NCBI GenBank assembly: GCA_911728435.2
Contig: OU452207.1
Location: forward strand, 15,029,682 to 15,093,681
From: Apoderus coryli
Taxonomy: Eukaryota > Arthropoda > Insecta > Coleoptera > Attelabidae
Length of the DNA: 64,000 nucleotides
Direction: 5' to 3'
Under the pieces are notes generated by a model. That model was not told the DNA's origin and did no database searches. It saw only the letters and a program-made list of their open reading frames with translations. Positions 32,477 through 41,887 of this stretch are shown piece after piece. Within the stretch, counting starts at the first letter, position 1; each line of letters opens with the position of its first letter. The position numbers were made by a program, and so were the translations under genes.

Positions 32477-32856
32477 AGACACGCACTATTTTTATGATAA
32501 TCTTTTGCACTAAACAACCTAAAATTTATTGTTCTTATTTTACCAAAATGTGTTATAATAATTTAAAGTTTAAATAAATAAACCAATAATAGCAAAATAT
32601 CGTATCTCATTCATTTTATATGAAAAAATCTCCTATCTAATTTTTTTCAGAAAGCAAAACTTCCTATCTGATTTTAAAAACATTAAATAAATTTAACACA
32701 TATATTTGTTTTATTTTCTTATTTACTAAGTGGGTTATTAAACTTATTGCATTATCCTAGCCGTTAACAATTACTACTACCAGTACAGTACTGTTTTTAC
32801 CTTCTCCTGTAAACTAACCGTAGCAGTAGATAGGAGGGTTTGTCAGATCACCCGCG

Positions 32857-33567
32857 ATTTGCAATTTCGATTTAGACAGGGGGACCAAAGGTCATTATGG
32901 AGGGAGCTCAAAAACTTAGATATTACATTTAAATCAAGTAAAAGTAGTATTCCAGATTCTCTGAATAAACCTGACACTCTTAATGAATATTATGTTAAAT
33001 CGTGCCAAAACATTCATATTAATCAAGATCCACTTAACTTCTATAAGGTGAACACTAGATGGAATGCGGCTGAGTTTGAATTTCAACTTGTTGGTGAGGC
33101 TGACATCTTACAGTATTTCAGTTCTATGAAATCTGACAGTAAGGGTGTGGATAACTTAAATAAAACGTTAATTAATAATTGTTTACCACACATCTTGCCT
33201 ATTATAACGAACATTATTAATTGTTGTATCGAACAGAAATATTTTCCAGAAATCTGGAAAAGGTCGGTAATTCACCCTTTACCAAAAAAAGAAATTTGCA
33301 CTGACTTTGCGCACTTAAGGCCGATAAGTGTACTTCCAACCCTTTCAAAAGTACTTGAAACAGTAATGAATGTCCAAATCAAAGAATATGTCGAGAGTAG
33401 TAGCATCCTACCAGCGAGAGAGTCAGGTTTCAGACGCGGCTACAGCTGTGTAACTGCATTACTAGGGGTGGTGGATGATATTATTTCGGCAAAAGATAAA
33501 GGTTATGGACTATTCAAAAGCATTCGACCGGATTGGCCACCAACTACTTACTGCGATGCTTAATCAC
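32857..33567 (+). pseudogene. LINE-E reverse transcriptase, first part
   Basis: Resumes after the Sola-like element with QGDQRSLWRELKNLDI and continues through VIHPLPKKE, DFAHLRPISVLPTLSKVLE and ARESGFRRGYSCVTALLG. Near 33505 a frameshift separates this from MDYSKAFDRIGHQLLTAMLNH, which carries the first catalytic Asp and runs exactly to the hAT insertion. Confidence 0.88.
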
Positions 33568-34545
33568 TAAAGGGCGGAATATATGCAAAGTGCATATATT
33601 TGCATATTTTGCATATCTTTACAAATTTCATAAAAAATTGCATATTTCGGCAAAAATAAAATGTGTGTGCATATTTTTATGTTTTTCGTTTTATCAAAAG
33701 ATTAAGTGCGACCCTTGCAAGTAATTGAGGAGTTAGTTTACCTCCAGAGCCCGTAATTACTCGATGGGGAACATGGATTAAGGCCGAGATATTCTACGCA
33801 GACCATTTTGAAGCCATTAAAGACATAGTTTTAGATATAGAAGACAATTCACAGTGTGTAGTGCAAAGTCAAGCAGTATTAAAAAATGTACATTTAGCTA
33901 AGGAACTTGTTTTTAGTAAGGTTAATTTTAGTTTTATACCAGATATAATAACTTCGTTAGAAAGTAGGAATATAAGTTTAAGGGAATCAATTAAAATTGT
34001 TGAAACTTTTTCCGACAAATGCAAAAAAGTTCCCGGTGATGTAGGAAATCAAGTAAGAAGTAAACTCGAAGTTATTGTGGGAAAGAAAGAAGGCTTTAAG
34101 TATTTAATGGAAGTCAAAAATATTTTTGATACTAAACCATCCAACGAAATAATACCTTGGCCTTATAACTTACTACCCAAATTAAAATATTGCCAGATCA
34201 CATCGGTAGATGTTGAAAGAACTTTTTCTTTGTACAAACATATTTTTACAGACAGAAGGCAAACACTTTTATCGGCAAATTTTGAAAAATATATCGTTAT
34301 ATGCATTTTATACTATTTCAGGTTAAAAATTTTACCTATTATATTTTTCTTTTAATTTTACTTAAAATAAATAATTTTTGTAAGAGTCGGCGTTTCTTTA
34401 TTTCCATTTTTCCATGGTATATTCAAGGCATATAATTGCATATTTTGACAAATAAATGCATATTGTTGCATATTTCAAAGAAAAACTATGCATATATATA
34501 TGCGCATATTTTAACTGAATTGACGTGCATATATTCCGCCCTTTA
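33568..34545 (+). mobile_element. hAT transposon, internally deleted
   Basis: Perfect terminal inverted repeats beginning TAAAGGGCGGAATATATGCA are flanked by an exact 8-bp duplication TTAATCAC (33560-33567, 34546-34553), the TSD size of hAT. The ends are dense in TGCATAT words on both strands. Only the C-terminal part of a transposase remains, so it is non-autonomous. Confidence 0.93.
33861..34355 (+). pseudogene. hAT transposase, C-terminal dimerisation region
   Basis: 164 residues. The C-terminal part carries the hAT dimerisation signature (YCQITSVDVERTFSLYKHIF, TDRRQTLL). The N-terminal BED finger and the catalytic core with its aspartates are missing; the front half (IVETFSDKCKKVPGD, VRSKLEVIVGKKEGFKYL) is the preceding helical part. 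Not catalytic. It is probably moved by a full-length relative elsewhere. Confidence 0.82.
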
Positions 34546-35556
34546 TTAATCACATAGGATTTGGACATAGTTCTCTTAGGTTAATCGAAAGCTACCTAAC
34601 AAACAGGGTTCAGCAGGTTAAAATTGGACAAGTTTGTTCGAAGGGGTTGCCTCTGACTTGCGGGGTACCACAAGGCTCAATATTATCTCGAACTTTGTTT
34701 ACATTATATACATCAGACCTATATAAATGTTTAGAAAGCTGCCAATCCCATTTCTATGCAGACGATACACAACTATATTTATCATTTACCCACTTAGACG
34801 CAAATAATGCACGAGACACAATTAATAAAGACTTACATTTACTATACGAAAGCTCCATAGATCGTGCTCTATTAATCAATCCGGAAAAATCCTGTTTTAT
34901 ATTGTTCGGTCCATCGAAAGTTCGGGAAAATATACAGGCCAATTTCAGACTTAATATAAATGACCAGGACATAGAGTGTTGTGCAGAGGTTAAAAATTTG
35001 GGAGTTATCCTGGATGGATTCCGAGCTGAGGTTTAGTTCGTATATAACGAGGAAATTAAAATGTGCGTTCATTAATTTGAAAACTATATACTCGGTTCGG
35101 CGTCTACTAAACACAAATTTGAAAAAATATCTTTGCGACATTCTGGTCCTCAGTTATCTGAATTATGCAGATATTTTATATAACCCGTGTATAACTGTAG
35201 TCGATTCAACTAGAATCCAAAAAATTCAAAACAGCTGCTTAAGACTGACATATGGCATTAGAAAAAGGCAACCGATATCGCACAAGTTACAGACAGCTAA
35301 ATGGCTTTCTATGAGAGATAGAAGATTACTTCATAGTTGCACATTATTCCACTCTGTCATAGTAACAAAGAAGCCGGAATATTTGTTTAGTAAAATCAAA
35401 TTTAATCGTGACATTCATGGTAGAAATACCCGTTTACCCGTTTCCGCTCTTACATTTCAGCGCCGCAACATAGGCCGACACTCTTCAAAAGATCGTTTTC
35501 ATATTCTGTGTTTAAATTGTAGTTTAGTTTTAGCAAGAAATTACGCAGTATGCTGA
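34546..35556 (+). pseudogene. LINE-E reverse transcriptase, second part and C-terminus
   Basis: Resumes with IGFGHSSLRLIESYLTNR, then TCGVPQGSILSRTLF, the catalytic FYADDTQLYLSF and NLGVILD. A frameshift near 35020 leads into the C-terminal domain (RKLKCAFINLKTIY, ILVLSYLNYADILYNPC, RIQKIQNSCLRLTYGIRKRQ). Catalytic residues are present, but the ORF is broken at several places. Confidence 0.87.
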
Positions 35557-36083
35557 TGGAGGGTAACTATATATTTCAGTAGCCTCTCGGGCCGCAATTT
35601 TGCTATCAATGCCATCATACCTGGGTACTGCCTCCATCTTACCGCTGAGTCATACCCGTTTGTCAGGTTTTCAAATTTTAATTTTATTCTTAAATGTTGA
35701 TGTATGTATGTGTATGTATGTTCTAAATACCTTAGAGTAAGTTAAAATTACCTTATTTAATTGAAATTATAATTAGTGGATGTTTGGGGTAGTTAATTTA
35801 TTATTGTATTGTATTATTATATTATCAATATATTTATAGTCTGATAATAATTTAACGGTTTTTGTTACTCAAGAATATTTTTTTTAGTTAGGGTTAGGTG
35901 TATAGAGTGAATTCTCACTCGAGAATGGAACTTTTTCATAGGTTTTATTACCTATGAAATTGAATCCAAACCTCGCCTTTTGACACCAATTTTTGATTTT
36001 CTGTTTGTATACAGAGAAATAAGAATTTTTTATTTATTTTTGTTGTAATTTAATTTGTTGGTTGTCAATAAAGACTATTATTA

Positions 36084-36787
36084 GGTATTTCTTTTCTTCA
36101 TCGTCAAAGTAGGTGTTAGACAAGTTAACTGTTCTAGGGTGGAAAGGAAAGATATTTTCGGTGATATTACTTGGGAATTCGTCATTATAATTGTCATTGT
36201 CAAAGCTATGATTGTGAATTGCATTAATTGTCTGAATGTTGTTTGTCTGGGAGTTGTCTACAACGGGTGGGTGAGTGTTTGGTGGGTCAGGATGAGAGGT
36301 GTGTGTATCAGGATTTTCAGTGAGTGGATTATTGTGTTTATGAGAGTAAGATAGTTTCTGAAGTTTTAGCTTCAAACGATGTAACCTCAACTTACCCATC
36401 GACTGAACATATTCAAAAATAGAGTCGTATAAAGAGTCCTGCTTAATGGGATGAAGTATGATGTTTAGTTCAGATGTTACGTATTTAAGCCTGGTCTCGA
36501 TCATGTTGAGTTTGCCCTGAAGGTGCTTAATCTCGCTCTTCAACCAGACTCTTCGCAGTTTGAATGGCGGTAGTTGCAGCTTTAGTGTGTGTATTTCTAT
36601 AAATTCTGATGTAGTTTGGTATGAAGTTATTTTTGATGCATTCCATGTTGAAATATAGACTGAGTTTTACATTATTGCGTTTAGTGGTAAGATTCTTGTA
36701 TTCTTGGATTAGGGAAGCTCGACTAGCTATAGAGTATCTTCTAAAATAATCCATTACGACGAGGAGCGGGATGCATTTACAAAACAA
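36084..36787 (-). pseudogene. PLE2 N-terminal domain, proximal part
   Basis: The start of the PLE2 protein next to its 5' pLTR. The first phase (36527-36787) begins MFCKCIPLLVVMDYFRRYSI and ends in KAATTAIQTAKSLVEERD; the second (to about 36084) is coiled-coil (SEIKHLQGKLNMIETRLKYV), then a Thr/Pro/Asn-rich linker (TSHPDPPNTHPPVVDNSQ) and SNTYFDDEEKKYL, where LINE-E begins. A frameshift lies near 36540. Such coiled-coil N-termini are usual in PLEs. Confidence 0.65.
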
Positions 36788-37111
36788 AGACGTCTACTCC
36801 ACAAAATGTTTTGTATTGATGTTCACTTAGCCAAACATGTTTCGGAACTCACTGTTCCATCATCAGGGGCTTTAATAAGCTTTTACAAAAATCTTACCTA
36901 GTGTCTAAGCCGTATACATAGATTTTCGAAACATGAATACTAGAATATACAAAAGAAAAATCAGAGTCAAGCAGTTATACAATGCTAACAAAACACTTAC
37001 CATTTTGTGAAAACTATTCAATAGTATAGAAAATAATTTAGGTGAAATGATAAAATTTTTAAAATTTAGAAAACTTAAAAATTAATTACACCAATTGCAA
37101 ACAGTAAATTT
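36776..37111 (-). repeat. PLE2 5' pseudo-LTR
   Basis: Direct repeat of 24406-24741. The protein start lies at its inner edge. Confidence 0.85.
36829..36872 (-). ncRNA. Hammerhead ribozyme motif in PLE2 5' pLTR
   Basis: Same architecture as the copy at 24459-24502. One base change (GCCC instead of GCCA) removes the closing pair of stem I next to CTGATGA. Core bases are intact. Confidence 0.6.
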
Positions 37112-37190
37112 CAAAATGGAAATACAGCACTCTTGAAAATTAAGTAAATAACACTTACTGAACAATATAAATACCTACAAAATAATAATT

Positions 37191-37550
37191 TAAAAGGATG
37201 TGTTTGGCGACATCTAGTTTTATTGTTGGTAGTACGCCGAGTGAACACAGTTCCTATATCGACTGCCTGGGAGGTCTCTGACCCCATAAAGCAACCACCA
37301 ACACATAGACGCGCCGATACTCCCTTAAGCGGGATCGCATATATTTAATATATATATATATATATATATATATTTAATATATATATATATATATAAATAT
37401 ATGCGATCCCGCTTAAGGGAGTATCGGCGCGTCTATGTGTTGGTGGTTGCTTTATGGGGTCAGAGACCTCCCAGGCAGTCGATATAGGAACTGTGTTCAC
37501 TCGGCGTACTACCAACAATAAAACTAGATGTCGCCAAACACATCCTTTTA
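37191..37550. repeat. Perfect 360-bp palindrome with (TA)n centre
   Basis: The arms (about 37191-37340 and 37401-37550) are exact reverse complements as far as read, starting TAAAAGGATGTGTTTGGCGA and meeting in a TA-rich centre. No coding frame. Known elements nearby do not explain it. Confidence 0.93.
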
Positions 37551-37588
37551 CATCTCTGTACCGTTTGTGGTATATACCACATTATTTA

Positions 37589-37690
37589 CGAGAGTTTGGC
37601 TGTCAACTACTGACCGATCACCACTGATGAGTCGTGGATCGACGAAACGGCCGTCTGGTGAAAGTATAGTGGTTGACAGACAAACTCTCG
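37589..37690 (+). ncRNA. Canonical hammerhead ribozyme with extended stem I
   Basis: CACCA, CTGATGA (37624-37630), stem II GTCG-tggat-CGAC, GAAA (37644-37647), palindromic stem III ACGGCCGT, GTC cleavage triplet ending at 37655, TGGTG. Outside this, 37589-37607 and 37672-37690 pair at 18 of 19 positions and prolong stem I around an internal loop. All conserved core nucleotides are present. Confidence 0.8.
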
Positions 37691-37779
37691 GATTTTAAGT
37701 CTTGTTTTGTTAAACAAGCCCATTCCAAATAATAATTTATTGGCATTTTAATGTAAATATAAAACAGAAAAGATGAAAT

Positions 37780-37930
37780 TGTTAGAATACACACTGTATA
37801 TTGTAATACACACTGTATATGTTATGTGACATTATATTTAATAAGTTGTATGATAATAAGTTGTCAATAAATATTCTAATCAGTCAACATTAGTAACTTA
37901 ACTTTACTGCAAATAAGCACTCTGCTAATA
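37780..37930 (+). repeat. Copia 5' LTR
   Basis: TGTTAGAATACACACTG ... CTGCTAATA, 151 bp, matching 40670-40820. Confidence 0.93.
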
Positions 37931-37943
37931 GGTTATGGGCCCA
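37931..37943 (+). other. Copia primer binding site
   Basis: GGTTATGGGCCCA is complementary to the anticodon region of initiator tRNA-Met, the internal tRNA site that Copia elements use through a tRNA half. Confidence 0.8.
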
Positions 37944-38087
37944 CAAAGTTATTTTAAAATGTTGAACATTTAGTTTAAAAAGTAAAAAGTGTGAATATAG
38001 TGAAATTTGAAGAAAAAAAACTGTAAAAATTAAATAAAAAAAAATTTACAGTTCCGATCAAAAAGTGACAAATTTTTTTTCTGAAAA

Positions 38088-40661
38088 ATGACGACTACTG
38101 AAGAATTACAACAACAAATTGAGGATTTAAGAAGACAACTTGAAGGTAGGAACACAAATAAGTCCACTAGAATTAGTACATCAGTTGGCGGTTTGTCTGA
38201 ACTTAAACATTTAGAAGGAAATACTAATTATACTGAATGGAAATTTTGGATGAAAAATTTTCTTATTGATGCTGGACTCTGGTGTTGTGTTGAACCAAAA
38301 CCTAATCAAGAAGTAAATCCTGAATTAGATCAACGTGCTCTTGCAAAAATTAATCTTTCTCTTAAACCGAATGCTGCGTCAGAAACGATAAAAGCAAAAA
38401 CCTTAGCCGAAGCTTGGTTAAATTTACAAAGAGCGTATGAGGATTCTGGAATCGTAAGGTTAGTTGGATTATATTCAAGTTTATTTAGAACAAAATTTGA
38501 AACGTGTTCATCTATGCAAGCTTATGTAAGTGGAATAATTAAAATTGCCGAAGAGCTAGAAAATATAGGCGAACCCTTTAAAGATCATGTTGTTTGTGGG
38601 ATTATTTTAGGCGGTTTACCAAATGAATACGGACCTCTAATCATGGGTATACAAGGCTCTAAACAGACCACAACGACAGAATTTGTTAAAAATTTATTAC
38701 TTCAAGAAAATATTCAAAATTTAAGTAATAATCAGAAAACAAATTCAGAAGAAGCCGCATTTTCAGGAAAATATCGATATGGTAAGAAAACTCATAGCAA
38801 ATTTAAGGGTCCACACTGTTACAATTGTAATGAATATAGTCATAAAGCGAATGTTTGTCCAAAACCAAAAAGAAAGCCTCAAGCAAACTTTGCTATGGCG
38901 TGTGAAGACTTGCAGTCAAAGAAAGACCAATGGTACATTGAATCTGGTGCCACAGCTCATTTTACTCATAGTAAAAATTTGATTCAAAATTTTCAGTACA
39001 TTAGTGACAGAGAATTGGCTGTCGCAAATGGAGAAAATTTGAAATGTATTGGTCAAGGCGAAGTAGAAATTAGTTTACCGAACACGCGGATTGCTACAAT
39101 TAAAGATGTGATACTAGCTCCTGAAATAAAGCTAAATTTACTGTCAGTGAGCAAAATTGTAAGCACAGGAAAAACGGTAATTTTTGACAAGAAAAATGGT
39201 TGTCGAATTTCTGAGAAAAATATTTACTTGAAGCAAGAAGATATTTTAGCAACAGGCACTGAATTAAATGGAATGTATCAGCTAAATCAGTCTATACTTC
39301 AAGCAAATTCCGCGAATAATAAAAACTACAACTTATGGCATCGTCGTCTTGGACATTTAAATCCAGCAAGTATGAAAATATTACGAAATCTAGTAACGGG
39401 TCTTCAATTTACTGATTTAAATGCGGAAAACAATCGATGTAAAGTATGTGTTCAAGGAAAATTAAGCAGATCACCATTCAGAAGCAGTGAAAATAATCGT
39501 TCCAGTTGTTTACTTGAATTGGTTCACTCCGATTTGTGTGGTCCAATGCAAACAAATTCACTAGGTAGGGCAAAATATTTTTTGACTTTCACTGATGATT
39601 TTTCAAGAATGACATTTGTTTATATGCTTAAATCAAAAGATGAATTCGCAGATAAATTTTTAGAATACAGACATTTTGTAGAAAATCAAACTGGTCATCG
39701 TATCAAGTGCATCAGAACAGACAATGGCACTGAATATGTGAACAATAGATTTTCGAGTATCCTAAAAAAATACGGAATACATCATCAGAAAACTGTACCA
39801 TATTCACCTCAGCAGAACGGAGTAGATGAAAGACTCAACAGAACGTTAGTCGAATATGCACGAACCATGTTGATTGAGTCATCACTACCTACTGAGTTTT
39901 GGGCAGAAGCGATAAATACGGCCGTCTACTTGAAAAACAGAGCCCCTACAAAAGCACTGAAAAATTCTACACCTGAAGAAATCTGGTCAAATAAGAAACC
40001 AACCGTCTCATACTTTCATGTGTTTGGTTGTAAAGCACTGATACATATACCTAAAGAAAATCGCAAGAAATTTGATAGAAAAGCAGAAGAATATATTTTC
40101 GTTGGGTACAGCGAATGTTCGAAAGGCTTCAGATTTATTCATCCAAAAACGAAGAAACTGAAAATTTCCAGAGACGCGACGTTTTTTGAAGATGAGTATG
40201 TATTTCAAACAAAAGACGATCCTCGTATTTCTTCGCAGCCAAATATTGATAAATTGTTCCCAGAGGAAGTTCAACACTATTTAGAAGTTATCGAAAATAC
40301 TGTTGAAGGGGGGAGAGAACAACAGCAAGAATATCCTGAGGCAGAAGAAATAGAAATCGAAGAAAGCAGACCAAAACATGATATCAAAATTAATAAAAGT
40401 GTAGAAGAGACAGAATCAAATGACGAGTTACAAGAAAGTGAGCGCCGCAGGACCACTCGAATTTCTAAGCCGAACAAAAATATTTTTAATGAGAATTTTG
40501 TCTGTGAAGCATCCTTAAATATGCTAGAACCTAAAACTTCTGAGGAAGCTATTGGGAGCATAATGTATGCTGCACAATGTACTAGATCAGACATTTCATA
40601 TGCAGTGGGGGTTTTATCAAGATTTGTGAAGCAATTAGGACTGTGTAGTAATATCACATAA
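38088..40661 (+). CDS. Copia Gag-protease-integrase polyprotein without RT
   Basis: 857 residues. Gag (about 1-240) contains LEGNTNYTEWKFWMKNFLID; the zinc knuckle is CYNCNEYSHKANVC (about 246). The protease site reads WYIESGATAHFT, with Glu in place of the catalytic Asp. Integrase: WHRRLGHL ... CKVCVQGK finger, VHSDLCGPM, IRTDNGTEYV and QQNGVDERLNRT supply the D-D-E residues. After RRTTRISKPNKN the frame passes from MLEPKTSEEAIGS straight to IMYAAQCTRSDISYAVGVLS (RNase H entry), then to FVKQLGLCSN, the usual pol end. Two in-frame deletions thus removed RT and RNase H, while the stop and PPT are kept. Confidence 0.92.
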   Translation: MTTTEELQQQIEDLRRQLEGRNTNKSTRISTSVGGLSELKHLEGNTNYTEWKFWMKNFLIDAGLWCCVEPKPNQEVNPELDQRALAKINLSLKPNAASETIKAKTLAEAWLNLQRAYEDSGIVRLVGLYSSLFRTKFETCSSMQAYVSGIIKIAEELENIGEPFKDHVVCGIILGGLPNEYGPLIMGIQGSKQTTTTEFVKNLLLQENIQNLSNNQKTNSEEAAFSGKYRYGKKTHSKFKGPHCYNCNEYSHKANVCPKPKRKPQANFAMACEDLQSKKDQWYIESGATAHFTHSKNLIQNFQYISDRELAVANGENLKCIGQGEVEISLPNTRIATIKDVILAPEIKLNLLSVSKIVSTGKTVIFDKKNGCRISEKNIYLKQEDILATGTELNGMYQLNQSILQANSANNKNYNLWHRRLGHLNPASMKILRNLVTGLQFTDLNAENNRCKVCVQGKLSRSPFRSSENNRSSCLLELVHSDLCGPMQTNSLGRAKYFLTFTDDFSRMTFVYMLKSKDEFADKFLEYRHFVENQTGHRIKCIRTDNGTEYVNNRFSSILKKYGIHHQKTVPYSPQQNGVDERLNRTLVEYARTMLIESSLPTEFWAEAINTAVYLKNRAPTKALKNSTPEEIWSNKKPTVSYFHVFGCKALIHIPKENRKKFDRKAEEYIFVGYSECSKGFRFIHPKTKKLKISRDATFFEDEYVFQTKDDPRISSQPNIDKLFPEEVQHYLEVIENTVEGGREQQQEYPEAEEIEIEESRPKHDIKINKSVEETESNDELQESERRRTTRISKPNKNIFNENFVCEASLNMLEPKTSEEAIGSIMYAAQCTRSDISYAVGVLSRFVKQLGLCSNIT

Positions 40662-40669
40662 AGTGGGGG

Positions 40670-40820
40670 TGTTAGAATACACACTGTATATTGTAATACT
40701 CACTGTATATGTTATGTGACATTATATTTAATAAGTTGTATGATAATAAGTTGTCAATAAATATTCTAATCAGTCAACATCAGTAACTTAACTTTACTGC
40801 AAATAAGCACTCTGCTAGTA
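40670..40820 (+). repeat. Copia 3' LTR
   Basis: 151 bp, three differences from the 5' LTR, ending at the GAAAT duplication. Confidence 0.93.
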
Positions 40821-40825
40821 GAAAT

Positions 40826-41851
40826 AAACTGAAAAACCATCAGTAAGATCAAAAGACGAATTCCAAATAGCATTAACCCTTAAACCTAAAAACCAAAAGC
40901 AAAAATCAGGAACTTAGTAGATTTTTTTGTCAGGGTTTAGTAGCCGAATTCTGAATAGCGTTTCGGGGATTTATTTGAATAAGGTTACTGGCGCCCAGGA
41001 CTGTAGGGTCCACTTGTGTGCAGTCCTGCTACCGCACGACCACTCCCGCTGTAGCTACCGAGGTAAGTAATTCCCCTTGTACATCATCCTAAGGACCACT
41101 TAACATCGTGAGGGTAAGAAACTTCATTTCCTAACCTCACCACAATCGGAAATGTTACAAATGGAGCCCTGAACGTGGGGCCCCGTGCTTTCTGTTTTGT
41201 TTTTATAGCACATTTTCTTAAGCGCATTGTGAAATTTTTGATTTTGTTTTCCGTTTTAATACTTTTCTGGAAACGAAATTTGGTGATATAGAGATCCAAA
41301 TTTAAGCTTGCACGAATTAGTTATTATTATTATTTTTCTTTTCATCGAGCCTGGTATAGTCAAAACCTACATATAATTGGTATGATAAATTTGTTTGCAG
41401 TAATTGTAACAAGTCCCAAATTGATAATTTAATTATTAAAAATTACTGTTATTATTTTTTTCCATATTATTTATAGTGTGATTTTTTTATTCGCGATTTT
41501 AATTTAAAGTATACTTGTTGTTCTTGATTGAAAGTTCGATTCAAGGCCAATAAGTGCATAGATAAATAAATAGTAGTGGAATAGTATATTAAATTGAAAT
41601 ATTCTAAACTGAATGGTTTGGTATTAACATTTAGCGATATTTATTTCGGTTTGGTATTTTTTTAATACGAAGTTTTGTTTTGAATAAAGAACTCTTAGGT
41701 ATTTTGTTTAGCGATAAATTTAGGTATAGTTTGGTGGACAAATATTGTTAAAAAAAAAAGATAGTTAATATTTTAAATTAAATATTTACCGGGTTGGAAC
41801 TTTGTTCTTTCATATAAAGGTTAGGACGTTATATTTTTGTGTTATTAATAA
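40826..41851 (+). other. gypsy2 5' region: putative LTR end, PBS and leader
   Basis: No gene. Near 41162 TGGAGCCCTGAACGTGGGG resembles the TGGCGCCCAACGTGGGG primer-site region of many Ty3/gypsy elements, so the 5' LTR should end near 41160 (…TGTTACA). No matching LTR was recognised on the right side. The stretch 41190-41851 is AT-rich leader. Confidence 0.5.
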
Positions 41852-41887
41852 TTGCTAGTACAGTTTGATTTCTTTAAATTTTCTAAT

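Larger units (their letters stand above)
29587..32852 (+). mobile_element. Sola/DUF7869-like DNA transposon with intact transposase
   Basis: Terminal inverted repeats start GGTGATCTGGCAAAAGCTCC on the left and GGTGATCTGACAAACCCTCC on the inverted right end, and match with few changes over about 27 bases. A 4-bp duplication flanks it. Both subterminal zones carry several CTCCTATCT-like words (near 29602, 29731, 29770, 29834; 32630, 32662, 32833). The single gene inside has an open frame. It interrupts the LINE-E ORF2. The stretch 29600-30057 is 5' non-coding, 32477-32852 is 3' non-coding. Confidence 0.82.
27380..36083 (+). mobile_element. LINE-E: non-LTR retrotransposon inside PLE2, hit by two DNA transposons
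   Basis: Plus-strand order: ORF1, EN, Sola-like insertion, RT part 1, hAT insertion, RT part 2, 3' UTR ending AATAAAGACTATTATTA near 36083. The EN-RT frame resumes exactly at each target duplication. The stretch 35557-36083 is 3' UTR with no gene. The 5' limit is approximate. Confidence 0.83.
24396..37118 (-). mobile_element. PLE2: Penelope-like element with two pseudo-LTRs, split by LINE-E
   Basis: A 336-bp direct repeat at both ends (24406-24741 and 36776-37111, about 96% alike) and a possible 7-bp duplication CAAAATG (24396-24402, 37112-37118) define one insertion. Minus-strand order: 5' pLTR, N-terminal domain (36787-36084), LINE-E insertion, rest of N-terminus, RT, GIY-YIG, 3' UTR (24742-25288, no gene), 3' pLTR. 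Confidence 0.78.
37775..40825 (+). mobile_element. Copia retrotransposon, internally deleted but open
   Basis: Two 151-bp LTRs with three differences, a 5-bp TSD (GAAAT at 37775-37779 and 40821-40825), a PBS directly after the left LTR, and an AGTGGGGG polypurine tract before the right one. One uninterrupted ORF lacks RT and RNase H. Confidence 0.93.

Noticed and set aside
36139..36354. Plus-strand hydrophobic frame at 36.1 kb
   Set aside because: Antisense to the Thr/Pro/Asn-rich PLE2 linker.
37589..37690. miRNA precursor hairpin
   Set aside because: The stem is interrupted by exact hammerhead core bases, which explain it better.
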